From assembly GCA_024516035.1 (NCBI GenBank), contig CM044959.1, forward strand, positions 31,753,234 through 31,817,233: a stretch of 64,000 bases of DNA, given 5' to 3'. Below the pieces are notes generated by a model, which did no database searches, had not been told where the DNA came from, and saw only the letters and a program-made list of their open reading frames with translations. Shown here in pieces: positions 23,906-34,879 of this stretch; the first letter of the stretch is position 1, and the number at the start of each line of letters is the position of its first letter. The translations under genes were made by a program, and so were the position numbers. Source of the DNA: Bactericera cockerelli. Its lineage: Eukaryota > Arthropoda > Insecta > Hemiptera > Triozidae.

Positions 23906-25389
23906 AGAGAGGCAGAGAGCGAAAGAGAGGTAGAGAGCGAAAAGAGAGAGAGAGAGAGAGAGAGAAAGGCAAGAAGGTAGAGAGACAGTTCTGAGTTAGA
24001 ACTAAGGTACTAAAGTCACCATTGGTTTCAAAAATTTGTGTGAGGAGAATCCATAGTGTGTAACTATGGCTAAATAAAAAATGGCAACAGTTTTTTTTAT
24101 TTTGTAGTCATGAATTTTTTGCTGGCTCTGGCGTTCGGACCGGGTGGACTAGCTTACCACTGAGCTAATCGTGCCCTTCTAATTGTTTTGCATTGAACAT
24201 TCTAACACAAAATGTTTTTATTACCTATTTGTTTATATCAAAATAATATTAAACATAATAAAGACTGCAAAAGTTTATTAATTTTACAAAATACTTATTA
24301 TCTTGTTTTTTTCAAGGTTGGCAATCGGTAAATATTTGTTATTTAATTAGTATTGTCTATGATAGAAGAACCTACCTACATATTTACCTGGATTTATTTC
24401 ATAAACTCTATTTTCGTTTGGAAAATTCGCTAGTTTTTTTTTCTCTCGTAGGGAAGCATAAGAAAAACCATCCTTACATTATCAAGGCAGTCTCTCAGGG
24501 GCTTACATGAATAATAATCATGTGTATTGTGATACCAATAGTATCTGATATAACTCAATTTATTTACAGATGGTATTACCCCCAAAAAAACCATAAGTTG
24601 TTGGTATTACAACAGGTTAGATACAGGTATGAATAAAATATTCCATCAGATTTTTTGATAATTAAAATAATATTGACCGTCGAGAATTGAACCTCTGTCA
24701 TGCGACTTACAATCTTAGCACTACCACATCTAGCTAACACCACTGACAATCTGAGTAGCACGAAATTTATCATTTGAATTTTCCTAAACTGGCTGATGAA
24801 GGCATGTGAGACCGCGGTATTCAAAAAAAGCAATGTAAACAATTTTTGTAAACAATACAAGACGCCCTTACATAGTCTACAGCTAGAAAACTCTTAGGAT
24901 TTTTGAAGAGTTTTTGGCAAACATCTAAGAATTTTTCCCAGAAGATCACGTGATAAAAAATCGTAAAATTATTTTTTAGCATCCTCGGGGCGGCCGCCAA
25001 CTTTTATCAAACTTGCCCATGTCTGTGACATAATTTGTTCGGACAAATGTCGAGTGTTTTATTTAGTAAAAAAGTTTTTTTGGGTGTTTTTTTTTCTGTT
25101 CAGGTGTAAAAAAATATGACAAACCAAATCGTAAAAAACAATGTAGTGTAGCTAGAAACATCGAAATTTTGTTGGCTTTCTGCAAAATTGTTCAGAATCA
25201 ACTCATCTTAAACAGGAAAAAAGTACTGACCTGAAGAATAAGCCAAAGTCGGACTTTTTTGGAAAGTTGCAAAAAATCACTTTGTGCAGTTACGAAGGCG
25301 AATCCGAAAAAACGGATTGCAGATCCGGCCTGGAAATGTCGTCAGTAATCTACCATTAACGGGTGTAAACGTTTTTTTGGTCCACCCTG
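22922..25389. mobile_element. Complete TA-flanked DNA transposon with about 455-bp inverted ends
   Basis: The element begins CAGGGTGGACC and ends GGTCCACCCTG, with TA on both sides (22920-22921 and 25390-25391). The ends are long inverted repeats: 22922 to about 23375 matches the reverse complement of about 24935-25389, including ACGGATTGCAGATCCG-type and ATCACGTGATC motifs. The centre has a GA microsatellite, two minus-strand tRNA-like stretches (24135-24175 and 24680-24765) and no transposase. TA target and CAGGG ends fit a non-autonomous Tc1/mariner-superfamily element (inference). Length is 2468 bases. The uninterrupted repeat at 12518-13540 gives the empty site. Confidence 0.9.
23848..23972 (+). 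repeat. GA-rich microsatellite
   Basis: Runs of GAGAGA with occasional GC and GG breaks. The shorter counterpart in copy 1 is at 187-235. Arg/Glu- and Ser/Leu-rich ORFs here are by-products. Confidence 0.95.
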
Positions 25390-26277
25390 TATAATATCTA
25401 AGAACCTAATGAAGGTCGATGAAAGAAAGATATCACACCCTACAGTTCAGCAATCAATCGATACCTTAATTTTATTTCATTTACGAGTGAGAGATCCCGA
25501 TACTGTGAGCTCCGAAACTCGGAGAAGACACTCTAATCCAAAATATGTTGTGCGCTACCAATGACTTAAGGAGCTTGTAACTCAAAAACCGTAAATTTTT
25601 CGAAGATAGCTATTCTGACGAGGAATCATCTGCCAAAACTCAAGAATATGTCCTGAAAGTTTCAGCTCGATACAATATAGCTTTAATAGCGATTCATGTG
25701 ATTACGTGAAGAGAGGTCGGTGAACGTCAAAAATCAACAAAAATGTTATAACTCATAAATGGTTATAATTATATAAAAATTACATAGAATTAAAAAAGCT
25801 GTAAATTAATCAAACCTTTAATATACTAAGTTTCAGCTTTCTATCATTTGCCACATTCGAGATATAGGCGATACCGCCAAAGCGCCGCCGAGTGACCGCG
25901 GAAGTTTTTTTTGTTAAAAACCTCGAGCTGCAAGCATTATGAACTCATAAACAAAATGGCATAGCAGAAACTTGAACCATATGCCCGTGGTAAGGCGAAT
26001 GCGGAAAAAAAAAAAAAAATGAGACCAAAGTATGAATCTTTTACTAATATTAGGGGTGTTCGTAAAAGCGGTTAGGAGTATCAGAAAAATATAAAATAAA
26101 AAGTAATATTCTTCTATTCGACGAGGAAAACACGAATATGAAGAAAAAAATATAAAAAGTTTTGTCTAAGTAGGTCAAAATTACAAAAGAAAATACATAC
26201 AAACTCGGTTTAGCGTAAGTATAGCACGCTCGTTTTGTTTTTCTTGGCGTTGCAAAACTAGCGTTTTGCTTGATCCA
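25390..26277. repeat. Unclassified 1-kb repeat, copy B, right part
   Basis: Matches 12684-13540: ATCATCTGCCAAAACTCA, GATTCATGTGATTACGTGAA, CGCCAAAGCGCCGCCGAG, CTATTCGACGAGGAAAACAC and the same end GCTTGATCC. The internal poly-A is shorter here (26006-26019). Confidence 0.8.
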
Positions 26278-27226
26278 ATGATTTTGAGGTGTTAATTACG
26301 AATTCGACATTAATACCTAGGTAACTGTTACCATTGAGTCATTAGTGGCGGAATTTGATTTCTTTTCGAGGGATAAGGAATGTCGTGTAGTGTCGAACCA
26401 GTTAATTTTTATTGATCCAAGTTTCCATGATATATTTTTTCCCAGAAAACAAGATCAATAATTTATTAATCTTGTGCTGAACGTTTTGTTCAATTTAATC
26501 ATAATTAGTGAAAAGTGAGAAAAATATTATATTTTTAAAAAATAAAATCATATAAAGACCTAAGTGGCCAGAGAAGGGTTAAGTGACAATATCCTCGCCC
26601 TTTAGTGGTAACGTTAAAACATATTTGTCTATAACTCTTTTCTAATTTATATCATTCCTAAATTACTGTTTGTTTGTAATTATAGTTTCTATAATAATTG
26701 TAAATTCCGAAAGAATTAACTTATATTGAAGATTGAGAGAGCTCGTCACGAGGAAATATTCTCTTGAATAATACACATACGTGACACAGAGGTGATTGTA
26801 GCTGTACTTGCTGTATGTAGAATTTATGCTACGCATACAAGCAAACGAGTTATTATTACAGAGCTTTTTCCATGAAGTCAAAGGCTACCTAATATTATAG
26901 GTAGACAACAAAAAAAATGTGATCAACTTTAATCTATACTTGTAAGGTTTCTAGGGGAATCAAAATGTTCTTATTTTCGTAACAGCAGTCAAATTCGTAT
27001 AGTAAGTATGTTTGTACCGTTGTACCTGAGTTAAAAAAATGGACATAATAAATAGAAGTTTTGATCTTCTTCTAAATTCTAAATACTTAAAACTGTTGAC
27101 ATAAATAATTTTTGCGATTATTAAAAAATATGTCAATGTTGAAAAGTTTTGAGCATAATGTGATATAAAATCTGTAGACTGATGTTAGGTGGTGACCAAA
27201 GCCAATTTCACATTTATACCTACTTA
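26278..27226. other. AT-rich non-coding stretch
   Basis: No gene or repeat was recognised. Confidence 0.4.
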
Positions 27227-27242
27227 TCTATATATATAAAAT
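27227..27242 (+). other. Helitron 5' terminus
   Basis: TCTATATATATAAAAT, preceded by A at 27226. This matches the usual 5' end of insect Helitrons. Confidence 0.8.
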
Positions 27243-27260
27243 CCATTTACATTCATTCAT

Positions 27261-28235
27261 AATCAACGCAGAGCCTAAACGGCTGGGCCGATTGACTTGA
27301 AATTTTGCAGGAAGCTTCCCCTTATGATGTAGGGGCGTACTAAGAACGGATTTTTTGAAGAAAACAGGGGTTCTCAACTTATGGCCAAAAATGAACATTT
27401 ATTCATAATCAACGCAGAGCCTAAACGATTGGACCGATTGACTTGAAGTTTTGCAGGAAGCTTCCCCTTATGATGTAGGGGCGTACTAAGAACGGATTTT
27501 TTGAAGGAAACAGGGGTTCTCAACTTATGGCCAAAAATTAACATTTATTCATAATCAACGCAGAGCCTAAACGGTTGGGCCGATTGACTTGAAATTTTGC
27601 AGGAAGCTTCCCCTTATGATGTAGGGGCGTACTAAGAACGGATTTTTTTTTAAAGGAAACAGGGGTTCTCAACTTTAGGCCAAAAATTAACATATTTATT
27701 GATAATCAACGCAGAGCCTAAACGGCTGGGCCGATTGACTTGAAATTTTGCAGGAAGCTTTTCCTTTTGATGTAGGGGCGTAGTAAGAACGAATTTTTTG
27801 AAGGAAACAGGGGTTCTCAACTTCTGGCCAAAAATTAACATTTATTCATAATCAACGCAGAGCCTAAACGGTTGGGCCGATTGACTTGAAATTTTGCAGG
27901 AAGCTTCCCCTTATGATGTAGGGGCGTACTAAGAAACAGGTGTTCTCAACTTATGGTCAAAATTAGTCATTTTTAGAGTGTTGTCAGATTCTCAAAAGGG
28001 TTGTGCTGAATGACTTGAAATTAGGCAGAAAACTTCTTTCAGTGATGAAGAAGCTTACTATGAAAGGATTTTTCAAAGATAACAGGGGTCCTCAACTTAT
28101 GGACAAAAGTAGACATTTTAGCGTCTTGTAAGATTTTCAAAACGGTTGAGCCGAATGACTTGAAATTTGGCAGACAGCTTTTTTTGTGATGTAGAGGAAT
28201 AATAAGAAACAAATTTTAAAAGAAAATAGGGGTTC
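27261..28235 (+). repeat. 146-bp tandem array in the Helitron 5' region
   Basis: AATCAACGCAGAGCCTAAAC starts units at 27261, 27407, 27553, 27704 and 27850, a period of 146 (once 151). Each unit contains GATTGACTTGAAATTTTGCA, GATGTAGGGGCGTA and GGGGTTCTCAACTT. Two more diverged units follow near 27965 and 28105. There is no stable frame, so I see no protein function. Confidence 0.9.
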
Positions 28236-28280
28236 TCAACTTATGGTCAAGGTGGATGGCGAATACTATGTTTTTCGACT

Positions 28281-30535
28281 CATGAAAGAGACTCTCCTGT
28301 CATACATTTGGCCGTACACTTTGAAAATGGACAAAGGGTAGTTTTTACAACCGAAAATGTCCAACAGAGAATTGACAACCCTCCTAAAACAACATTAATG
28401 GCGTTTTTCCAACTATGCAACCAAGATGAATTTGCAAAGACTCTTTTTTATAATGAAGTACCAGTATTTTATGTGTGGAAAAACAACATGTTCCAAAGAA
28501 GGAAAAAAAGATCAATTGTTCCAGGACATCCGGGTGTAAAAAAAGACCAGGTTCTTGGTAAAATTTATACCGTACATCCGAATGACTCAGAATGTTTCTA
28601 CCTACGATTACTTCTACATAAAGTGCGAGGACCTACTTCATTCAGAAGCCTCAAAATGGTAGGCGGCATTGAATACCCTACGTTCCATGCTGCTTGCCTA
28701 GCCATGGGTTTGTTACTTGATGATGCGCAAGCAATGTGAACATTATTACCAACAGAACTTATTTGGCAGAAATTTCATACAACACGTTTCAAATGAGGTC
28801 TTTCGTCTCTGAAAAAGTGCCATTACTCAATAGTGAACAGAGATACGTGTATGAAACTGTACTTCAGAGCGTCACTTCATCTCTTGATTCTGTACGTAAT
28901 AATTTGTTCTTCCTAGATGCTCCAGGTGGAACTGGAAAAACATTCTTAATAAACCTTTTGTTAGCTACAATACGCAAAGATGGAAATATTGCCATTGCTG
29001 TTGCATCGTCCGGTATTGCCGCCACACTGATAGAAGGAGGCCGCACTGCTCATTCTGCTTTGAAATTGCCGCTCAATTTAAATTCAGTAGATACACCAAG
29101 CTGTATTATTGGAAAGCAAAGTGATATGGCCAAAGTCCTCACGGATTTCAAGTTGATCGTATATGATGAATGTACAATGACTCATAAAACTGGCTTAGAG
29201 ACACTGGACCGTACTCTAATACAAGACGTTCGTGGTGTTAAAAATCTTATGGGTGGTAAAACTGTGCTACTGTCTGGAGATTTTAGACAAACTTTACCCG
29301 TTGTTCCACGTGGAACAAGAGCTGACGAAGTGAAGGCATGTTTAAAATCATCCATTTTGTGGCCACAGAACTGTTCTTTCTTTAAAGTTGAATATGCGTG
29401 TACACCTTCACGTTGATCAAAATGCAGAAGTTTTTTCGAAGCTTTTGCTTCGGATAGGTGATGGACAGTTACCTGAACAAAATTAAAAAATTGTATTTCC
29501 TACCGAACACTGTCAGTTATTAGTCGATTACAACACCTTCCTAGACACTATCTACCCCAATCTAGATGAACCAAGTGTTGTTGTCCCTGTGTGGCTAAAG
29601 AATAAGGGCCATGCTAACACCAAAGAATGATAATGCTCTGGAAATTAATAATGACTTATTAAAAAGAATGCCTTCTGAACTATCAACTTACGAATCCGTA
29701 GACACTGTTGTGGAAGAGGAAGAAGCCATCCATTACCCAACCGAATTTCTTAATACACTAAATCCTCCTGGCTTGCCACCCCATCGGCTATGCCTTAAGG
29801 TTGGAGCACCAATAATATTACTAAGAAATCTGAGACCCCCGAAATTGTGTAACGGCACGCGGCTTCAAATTACATCCTTAAAAAAAAACATTATCGAAGC
29901 AGTTATATTCACAGGGGCTGGTGCAGGTGAAACGGTATATGTACACAGGATTATTTTTGTCGGCGCGGGGGTTCGAACCCGGGACCTTCCGCATCGTAAG
30001 CGAGTGCTTAACCACTGAGCTATTTGTGTGCTCATTTAATCTGTTCATTAGCAACTATGCACTTGGGTTCTTTTTTTTTAATGGAAGGCAGGAAAAATTC
30101 TTTCAAAGACACCCAGATCCTGCCTGGGGTGTGGGATTTCCACCCACTAAAAACCCACCTTCTCTAAAAGCTAACCGCACTTGGAACCGAAAAATATCAT
30201 TACTTCAAGTGCGGCGCTGTAGGGCACCTACTGATTTCGTTGTAGTACTCTCCCATCTCTCTCTTGGGTTCTAATGTGATTTCCGACTACCACTTTAATT
30301 TCAAAAGAGTTCAATTCCCCAGTAAACTATGTTTTGCCATGACGATAAATAAGGCACAGGGGCAAACTCTTGAGCTAGCTGGAATTGACCTTAGAACGAT
30401 TGCTTCTCTCACGGTCAGCTCTATGTTGCTTTTTCAAGAGTAAGGTCTGCCAAGTCCCTCATTGTGTTACAGCCAGATGGTATAAGTGCTTCAAATAACC
30501 ATAAAACTTATGCAGCGGCGGTGGCCATGCCTTAA
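28281..30535 (+). pseudogene. Helitron Pif1-family helicase remnant, broken
   Basis: Four frames together match the C-terminal part of a Helitron Rep/helicase. Segment 1 (28281-28737) has HLAVHFENGQR, YTVHP and YLRLLLHKVRGP. Segment 2 (28736-29416) has Walker A GGTGKT at residues 64-69, Walker B YDEC near 143-146 and GDFRQTLPVVPRG near 181-193. Segment 3 (29611-29955) has GAPIILLRNL and CNGTRL. Segment 4 (after 30270) has CFAMTINKAQGQTL and, in another frame, VAFSRVRS. The known role of the family is 5'-3' DNA unwinding during rolling-circle transposition. Damage: stops at 28737, near 29415 and near 29485, frameshifts near 29600 and 30410, a linker lost between segments 1 and 2, and a SINE near 29955-30270. 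It is not functional. Confidence 0.92.
29955..30270 (-). mobile_element. tRNA-derived SINE inserted in the Helitron helicase
   Basis: Minus-strand head (about 29960-30030): ATAGCTCAGTGGTTAAGCAC (A box) and GTCCCGGGTTCGAACCCCC (B box). The sequence up to about 30270 is foreign to the helicase reading frame, which resumes with ISDYHFNFKR. CTTGGGTTCT occurs at 30062-30071 and 30263-30272 as a direct repeat, so there may be two nested insertions; the exact ends are uncertain. Confidence 0.75.
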
Positions 30536-30566
30536 GTAAAATGTGGCCATGCCTTGGCCACGCGAA

Positions 30567-30584
30567 GCGGGCGTAGCCCGCTAG
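30567..30584 (+). other. Helitron 3' hairpin and CTAG end
   Basis: GCGGGC at 30567-30572 pairs with GCCCGC at 30576-30581 around GTA, and the element ends CTAG at 30584. In the family this hairpin signals the end of transposition. Confidence 0.9.
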
Positions 30585-31537
30585 TCAACTAATATATCTG
30601 ATTCTCTCATTGTAATATTCGGTCATGCATGGTAGAAAATATCGTGCTGTCTTCGGGATTCGATCCCTTGTGTCATTACTATTGAACCTGAACCGTGGTA
30701 GTGATGCCGCTAAGGTAATAGTAATCCGAGATTATAAAGCAGTCGGGTGATATAATAAATAATCAATGTAATTATCCTCGATATCCTTACTATATGCAAT
30801 AGAAGAGTAATCTAATGGGCACTTAGTGGTACTAACTTATGCACATTTCTACCTACACCTAACTTTTATTCAACATCCATCGTAATTTAAAATACTGGAT
30901 GTTTTCAAAAATGATAGGTACTTTCAGTTTGCTTTTGCTATAATTTAGTAAAAACATTTTAATGCTACATTGAAATGTAAAATGAACTATGAAGGTATCA
31001 ACCCCAAATTCGCATAAAGTAGTTACATTGATTGATCTGTTAGTGTTAGTTACCAGTAAAATAGCAATCATAATATACCCCAATTCTGGAATTTAAAATT
31101 ACTTAAAGCAACGTTTTGTCATTCTGTTAACCATACTAAATTGAAACACTGCTATTCTACAGAACGTAAATTGTTGTAACTCTTTTTCATTTCTTTTTGA
31201 CAATGAACTGACTGCTACATCAATACTAGTTTTATTTTTCATTTCTCTTACAATATCAACTATTGTCCCATCCAGTATATGCCTCAATGGAGTCTACCCA
31301 ATAGGTATTCCATCAGGAGTATGATATTATGACAGGATGTTTCACTATGAAAGGAAAGTGTTGCCCCTAGCAGTAACCTCAGTGGATTGATAAGAAATGC
31401 CATTTCATAACCGCGGTGCGTAATAATTGATGAAACTTGTGCCTATCCAGGATATGATAGGGTGATACTAGCTTTGTCTGGGCAGTGCCTTGTCCACTTT
31501 AGTTCTCTATTTTGTGTATTTTTAGAGTTCTAATTAT
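30585..31537. other. Non-coding stretch with a tRNA-like SINE fragment
   Basis: About 30632-30715 on the minus strand has a tRNA-like stretch (CTTAGCGGCATCACTACCACGG, B box GGGATCGAATCCC), probably an old SINE head. The rest shows nothing. Confidence 0.5.
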
Positions 31538-31765
31538 AGTATTGTAATAATAATAATAACACTCTTTAGTGGAAGGTAACCACCACGCGAGGTTAATGCT
31601 CAAATCATTTTCTACCACCTAACCTTCAGAGTCTTATTATTATGTGGTCTCAAACTCAAATGAATGAGGAAAAATTCATGCACTGGGTGGGATTTGAACC
31701 AACGGATCCCTACGCTACCTGGAGTACCAGACTAGCGCGTTAACCACTTGACTACCAGTGCATAC
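31538..31765 (-). mobile_element. tRNA-derived SINE with intact tRNA-like head
   Basis: On the minus strand the head spans 31762 to 31679 (84 nt) with a perfect 7-base acceptor-like stem (TGCACTG with CAGTGCA), A box TAGTCAAGTGGTTAACGC and B box GGTTCAAATCC. The extra length suggests a class II (long variable arm) tRNA ancestor. The body has CATTTGAGTTTGAGACCAC and ACATAATAATAAGACTC, similar to the body of family A at 6731, and ends in (TTA)n at 31545-31560. A lone fragment of the family A tail (CTTTATTTATACTGCCGGGA) lies at 31836-31880. Confidence 0.87.
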
Positions 31766-32144
31766 CATTCTAAAAAGTGCAAACAAAGTGTTGTACTTTG
31801 TTCAGTTACAATGATTACAAATATACAAAATAAATACTTTATTTATACTGCCGGGATAAGACCAAAGAGTTCTTTTTGCAGTTCAAAAGCAAGCACTGTT
31901 TGTTATCTAAAATTTATTCAAGATTGATTGTTGAAATTAATAGAGTTTTTGTAATACCTCTGTAATATTCTTTTAGTCATTGTAAATGATGAAAATTATG
32001 CTAATAACTTGGACTTGTAAGTCCGATTTCAATCATGTATAAATTTCACCCTAAGACCTAACTTAAAATTGTATGTGTCGCCTTCAGGATAAGGATTTTT
32101 TTAGATGCGAGAACTTTTGGGTAAAGGAACATTGTGCACGCTTA

Positions 32145-32640
32145 TCTATATCTATAAAAGAAAGCTGTCTGTATGTATGTATGTGTGTGTGTATGTATGT
32201 GTGTATGTATGAAATCCAAAGCCGGCTTAGCATCCCACACCCGCCATAAACACCCAGAAGCCATTGTCGCCAATCCTAGAAATCCTATCAAAATAGTCAC
32301 CAACCTACCAAGAACGCTGCAGAATCCAACTCCAACATCATGGCCACATTCACAACCCAGCCAACAGCAACACCAGAGCCAACCCGACACCATCAATGAC
32401 CTGAGATGTCCAGCCTGCAATCGACTCTGCCGATCTAAAGCTGGGCTTAAATCACACCTGAGGAATTCAAGTTGCAGAAGACAATTGGAGAGTGGCAACA
32501 TCGACATCGATGAAAGCCAATAAACATGTATGTTCTTTATACAAATCCACACCGTTTGACCGAGAAACCTGAAATTTTGCACATAGGTCCGCTTGGATCA
32601 GGAAATTCTTCTAGGCTAGATTATATCTCCCTGAGGTTAA
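32145..32640 (+). mobile_element. Helitron-like 5' end carrying a zinc-finger fragment
   Basis: A|TCTATATCTATAAAAGAAAG at 32145 is a Helitron-type 5' end, followed by a (GTAT)n stretch. Downstream, GACCGAGAAACCTGAAATTT near 32558 is the type of sequence seen in the Helitron arrays. No hairpin/CTAG end was found, so the element is a fragment or its 3' end is unrecognised. Confidence 0.5.
32208..32523 (+). pseudogene. Zinc-finger fragment of retroelement type
   Basis: The open frame has two similar motifs: KSKAGLASHTRHKHPEA at the start and CPACNRLCRSKAGLKSHLR near its end, separated by about 60 residues rich in Pro, Ser, Gln and Thr. C-x2-C followed by SKAGL-x-SHxR is typical of zinc fingers in non-LTR retrotransposon proteins. 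The first motif lacks its Cys pair, which would lie upstream where the (GTAT)n repeat now is, so the frame is 5'-truncated. Only about 105 codons remain, with no reverse transcriptase or nuclease domain nearby. It sits just inside the Helitron-like 5' end, so capture is possible. Conservation as a gene is unlikely. Confidence 0.6.
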
Positions 32641-32901
32641 GCTACAATGAGTAAGGATAAAAATGGATGGGTGACGCAAAAAAATGCACGTTTTTTGACC
32701 TAAATGACATTTTTTCTCGAAATTTGAAGTGACGACCTATCAACTCAGAGCGAGAAAGTTTTAGGCAAGGGTTTAGGCTTTCATTTGACATATTGATCGC
32801 GAAATTCTGATGAGCCATTCTTGAGCTACGCCGGGGAAGACCAGAAAATAGATGGGCGACAAAAAATATTCAGGTTTTTTTTCAAACCTAAATGACATTT
32901 T

Positions 32902-33162
32902 GTGTGTGTGTGTGTGTGTGTGGTGTGGTGTGGTGTGGTGTGTGTGTGTGTGTGTGTGTGGTGTGGTGTGGTGTGGTGTGGTGTGTGTGGTGTGGTGGGG
33001 TGTGCGTGTGTGTGTGTGTGTGGTGTGGTGTGTGTGTGTGTGGTGTGTGTGGGTGGGTGGGTGTGGGTGGGTGAGTGGGTGTGTGTGTGTGTGTGTGTGC
33101 GTGTGTGTGGGTGTGTGTGATGTGTCGGTGTTATGTGTATGTGTTGCGTTTGTGTGTGTGTG
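32902..33162 (+). repeat. GT/GGTGT microsatellite
   Basis: About 260 bases of GT repeats with GGTGT and GGGT interruptions. ORFs reading Cys/Val or Thr/His repeats here are by-products. Confidence 0.97.
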
Positions 33163-34616
33163 GGGCTGGCTGTATCTGGCTGGGTTTGTAATGCTGTCTT
33201 TGCTGTACAGACGGTAATCATTTAACTTAAGAGTAACTTTAACATAGTCTTTTGCCGGTTTTTCTACCATATATCAGTGATAGACGTTTAACTGTTATTT
33301 TCTTTATTGGTATCATAACTTCGAGTTTAGCTTGTTATAGCACGGTATACGTCCTAAGTTTTTGACTATCATGTCTCAATGTCTTTAGAGAAATGTACAT
33401 TTTATCGAACGTGCTTATGTTTCAGTACTGTATTGCTCAAGTAACGACTGTGAATTACTTATTTTTATCATAGTATTTGTAGCTTCAAAATTCTGTTGAA
33501 TGTCAGGTACTGTTACATAGTACGGTTTCATGTCCTGTGAATTACTTATTTTATCAATTTTTACTCTTTTAGTAATTTACTATTGTGATGAAGTACTCTG
33601 GGGAAAATCTCGTTAATTTTCTAGTTGTAATGCTTGCGGGAAGCTCGGGAAAAAGTAGACTTGCTTCGTGGAAGCATTGAAATAAGTTTTCTGATAAACC
33701 GCCCGACTATTAATACAAGTATGCAATGCGGTATGATAGTAAAACATTTCATATTGCATACATACCGGACTAGTTTGCAGGCGGTTTGATTCATACACTA
33801 TTCTGTGACTATTAGCTCATAGCACTTGATTGTAGGACGTTCCACCGTGCACAGGGTTGCTAAGGCCATTTTGATTAGTAAGTTCTTGCCTGCTTTGAGG
33901 CAGTAACCAGCTTAAGCATCTGAACCCAGCTGTTGCATTTGTTAAAGTAAACCAATTTCCAACATGCTAAACCCATTGCGAAAACAACATACATGAAAAC
34001 AGAAAAATATTTCATGATCTCTGATCGAGTGCCCCAGTGTAGATACATCAATTGCATCATTGCGAAACACCTCGTTGAAATCATATACGGCTCATCTGAC
34101 GCGGATTGTAAAAATAAACGTGCAATCTTCTACGCCAACATAATAGTATCTGGCCACGATATGCATCTGGTTGTCATGGTTACCTGACTCCTCCACATCA
34201 CCTCAGAGAAGCTAGCCTACACACATGGAACATGACAGGCGCTGGCCTCACACATCCATTATCTTGTTGTGATTACACTAACCGCTTGCTCATAATGTTT
34301 AACCCTGGTTCAAAAAAAATATCCATTTTTATTAAATATGGTGAACTCGACAGTGAATAGGAAACCTCTTGATACCTCTTGAAAGTATTGAACCATCTAC
34401 CTATGTAGATGGTTCAATACTTGTCCGGTGGATTATTTGGTCTACTAACTTATGGGTTTCTTTTGACAGTCATCTTTCTTCTGTCGAATTTATTTATACA
34501 AATACTTCTTTTTTGTCTGTTCATTTTATGGCACATGATGACTTCATTTTCACTATCACGGAGCCAAAAGGGTTAATTTCCCTGTTGGGAAAAGTGTTCA
34601 GTATAAACTTCGTAAT
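33163..34616. other. Non-coding stretch with a small perfect hairpin
   Basis: AAGTATTGAACCATCTAC at 34383-34400 and its exact complement at 34405-34422 form an 18-base hairpin with a 4-base loop. Otherwise nothing is supported. Confidence 0.5.
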
Positions 34617-34879
34617 AGCCAGCGTCGATGGCATGTTGAATACACCGGTTCCCTTCAGAACACCGAAGTTAAGCGACATCCAGCGAGGTTAAGACTTGGA
34701 TGGGTGACCATTCAAATTCTAATTCTCGTGACGCTGGCTTTTCCCGGCCCCACTCAGGCTGGGTGAGGTCAATGTGAGTAGCAGGTTTGTGAGTTTCCTG
34801 CGAATGGAGGGTAAAACCCCCGTCGTGATATGACCATGGCAGTTGAAAGCGACGTTAAACCCCACTTAAAAAAAAAAAA
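34617..34879 (+). mobile_element. 5S-rRNA-derived SINE, near full length
   Basis: Head: GCCAGCGTCGATGGC, GTTGAATACACCGGTTCCC, CACCGAAGTTAAGCGACATC and TTGGATGGGTGACC, as in 5S rRNA with its internal promoter region. Body: CGGCCCCACTCAGGCTGGGT, GCGAATGGAGGGTAAAACCC, GACGTTAAACCCC. It ends in an A run (34868-34880). Almost identical to the minus-strand copy at 22155-22414. Confidence 0.93.

Larger units (their letters stand above)
27227..30584 (+). mobile_element. Decayed Helitron
   Basis: The 5' end is TCTATATATATAAAAT at 27227 after an A. The 3' end is a hairpin GCGGGC-GTA-GCCCGC running into CTAG at 30581-30584, followed by T. This fits Helitron rules: 5' TC, 3' CTRR with a subterminal hairpin, insertion between A and T. 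Inside are a 5' tandem array (27261-28235) and remnants of the C-terminal helicase of the Helitron Rep/helicase protein (28281-30535), with a SINE inserted in the helicase. The Rep (HUH) nuclease domain is absent, so it cannot move on its own. Confidence 0.9.

Noticed and set aside
23568..23994. Ser/Leu-rich and Arg/Glu-rich ORFs
   Set aside because: By-products of the GA microsatellite.
27261..28235. CRISPR-like array
   Set aside because: Whole 146-bp units repeat without unique spacers, inside a eukaryotic Helitron.
32773..33270. Thr/His- and Cys/Val-repeat ORFs
   Set aside because: By-products of the GT microsatellite.
34617..34735. 5S rRNA gene
   Set aside because: The 5S-like part is followed by a SINE body and A tail; copies are dispersed in both orientations, one with a target duplication.
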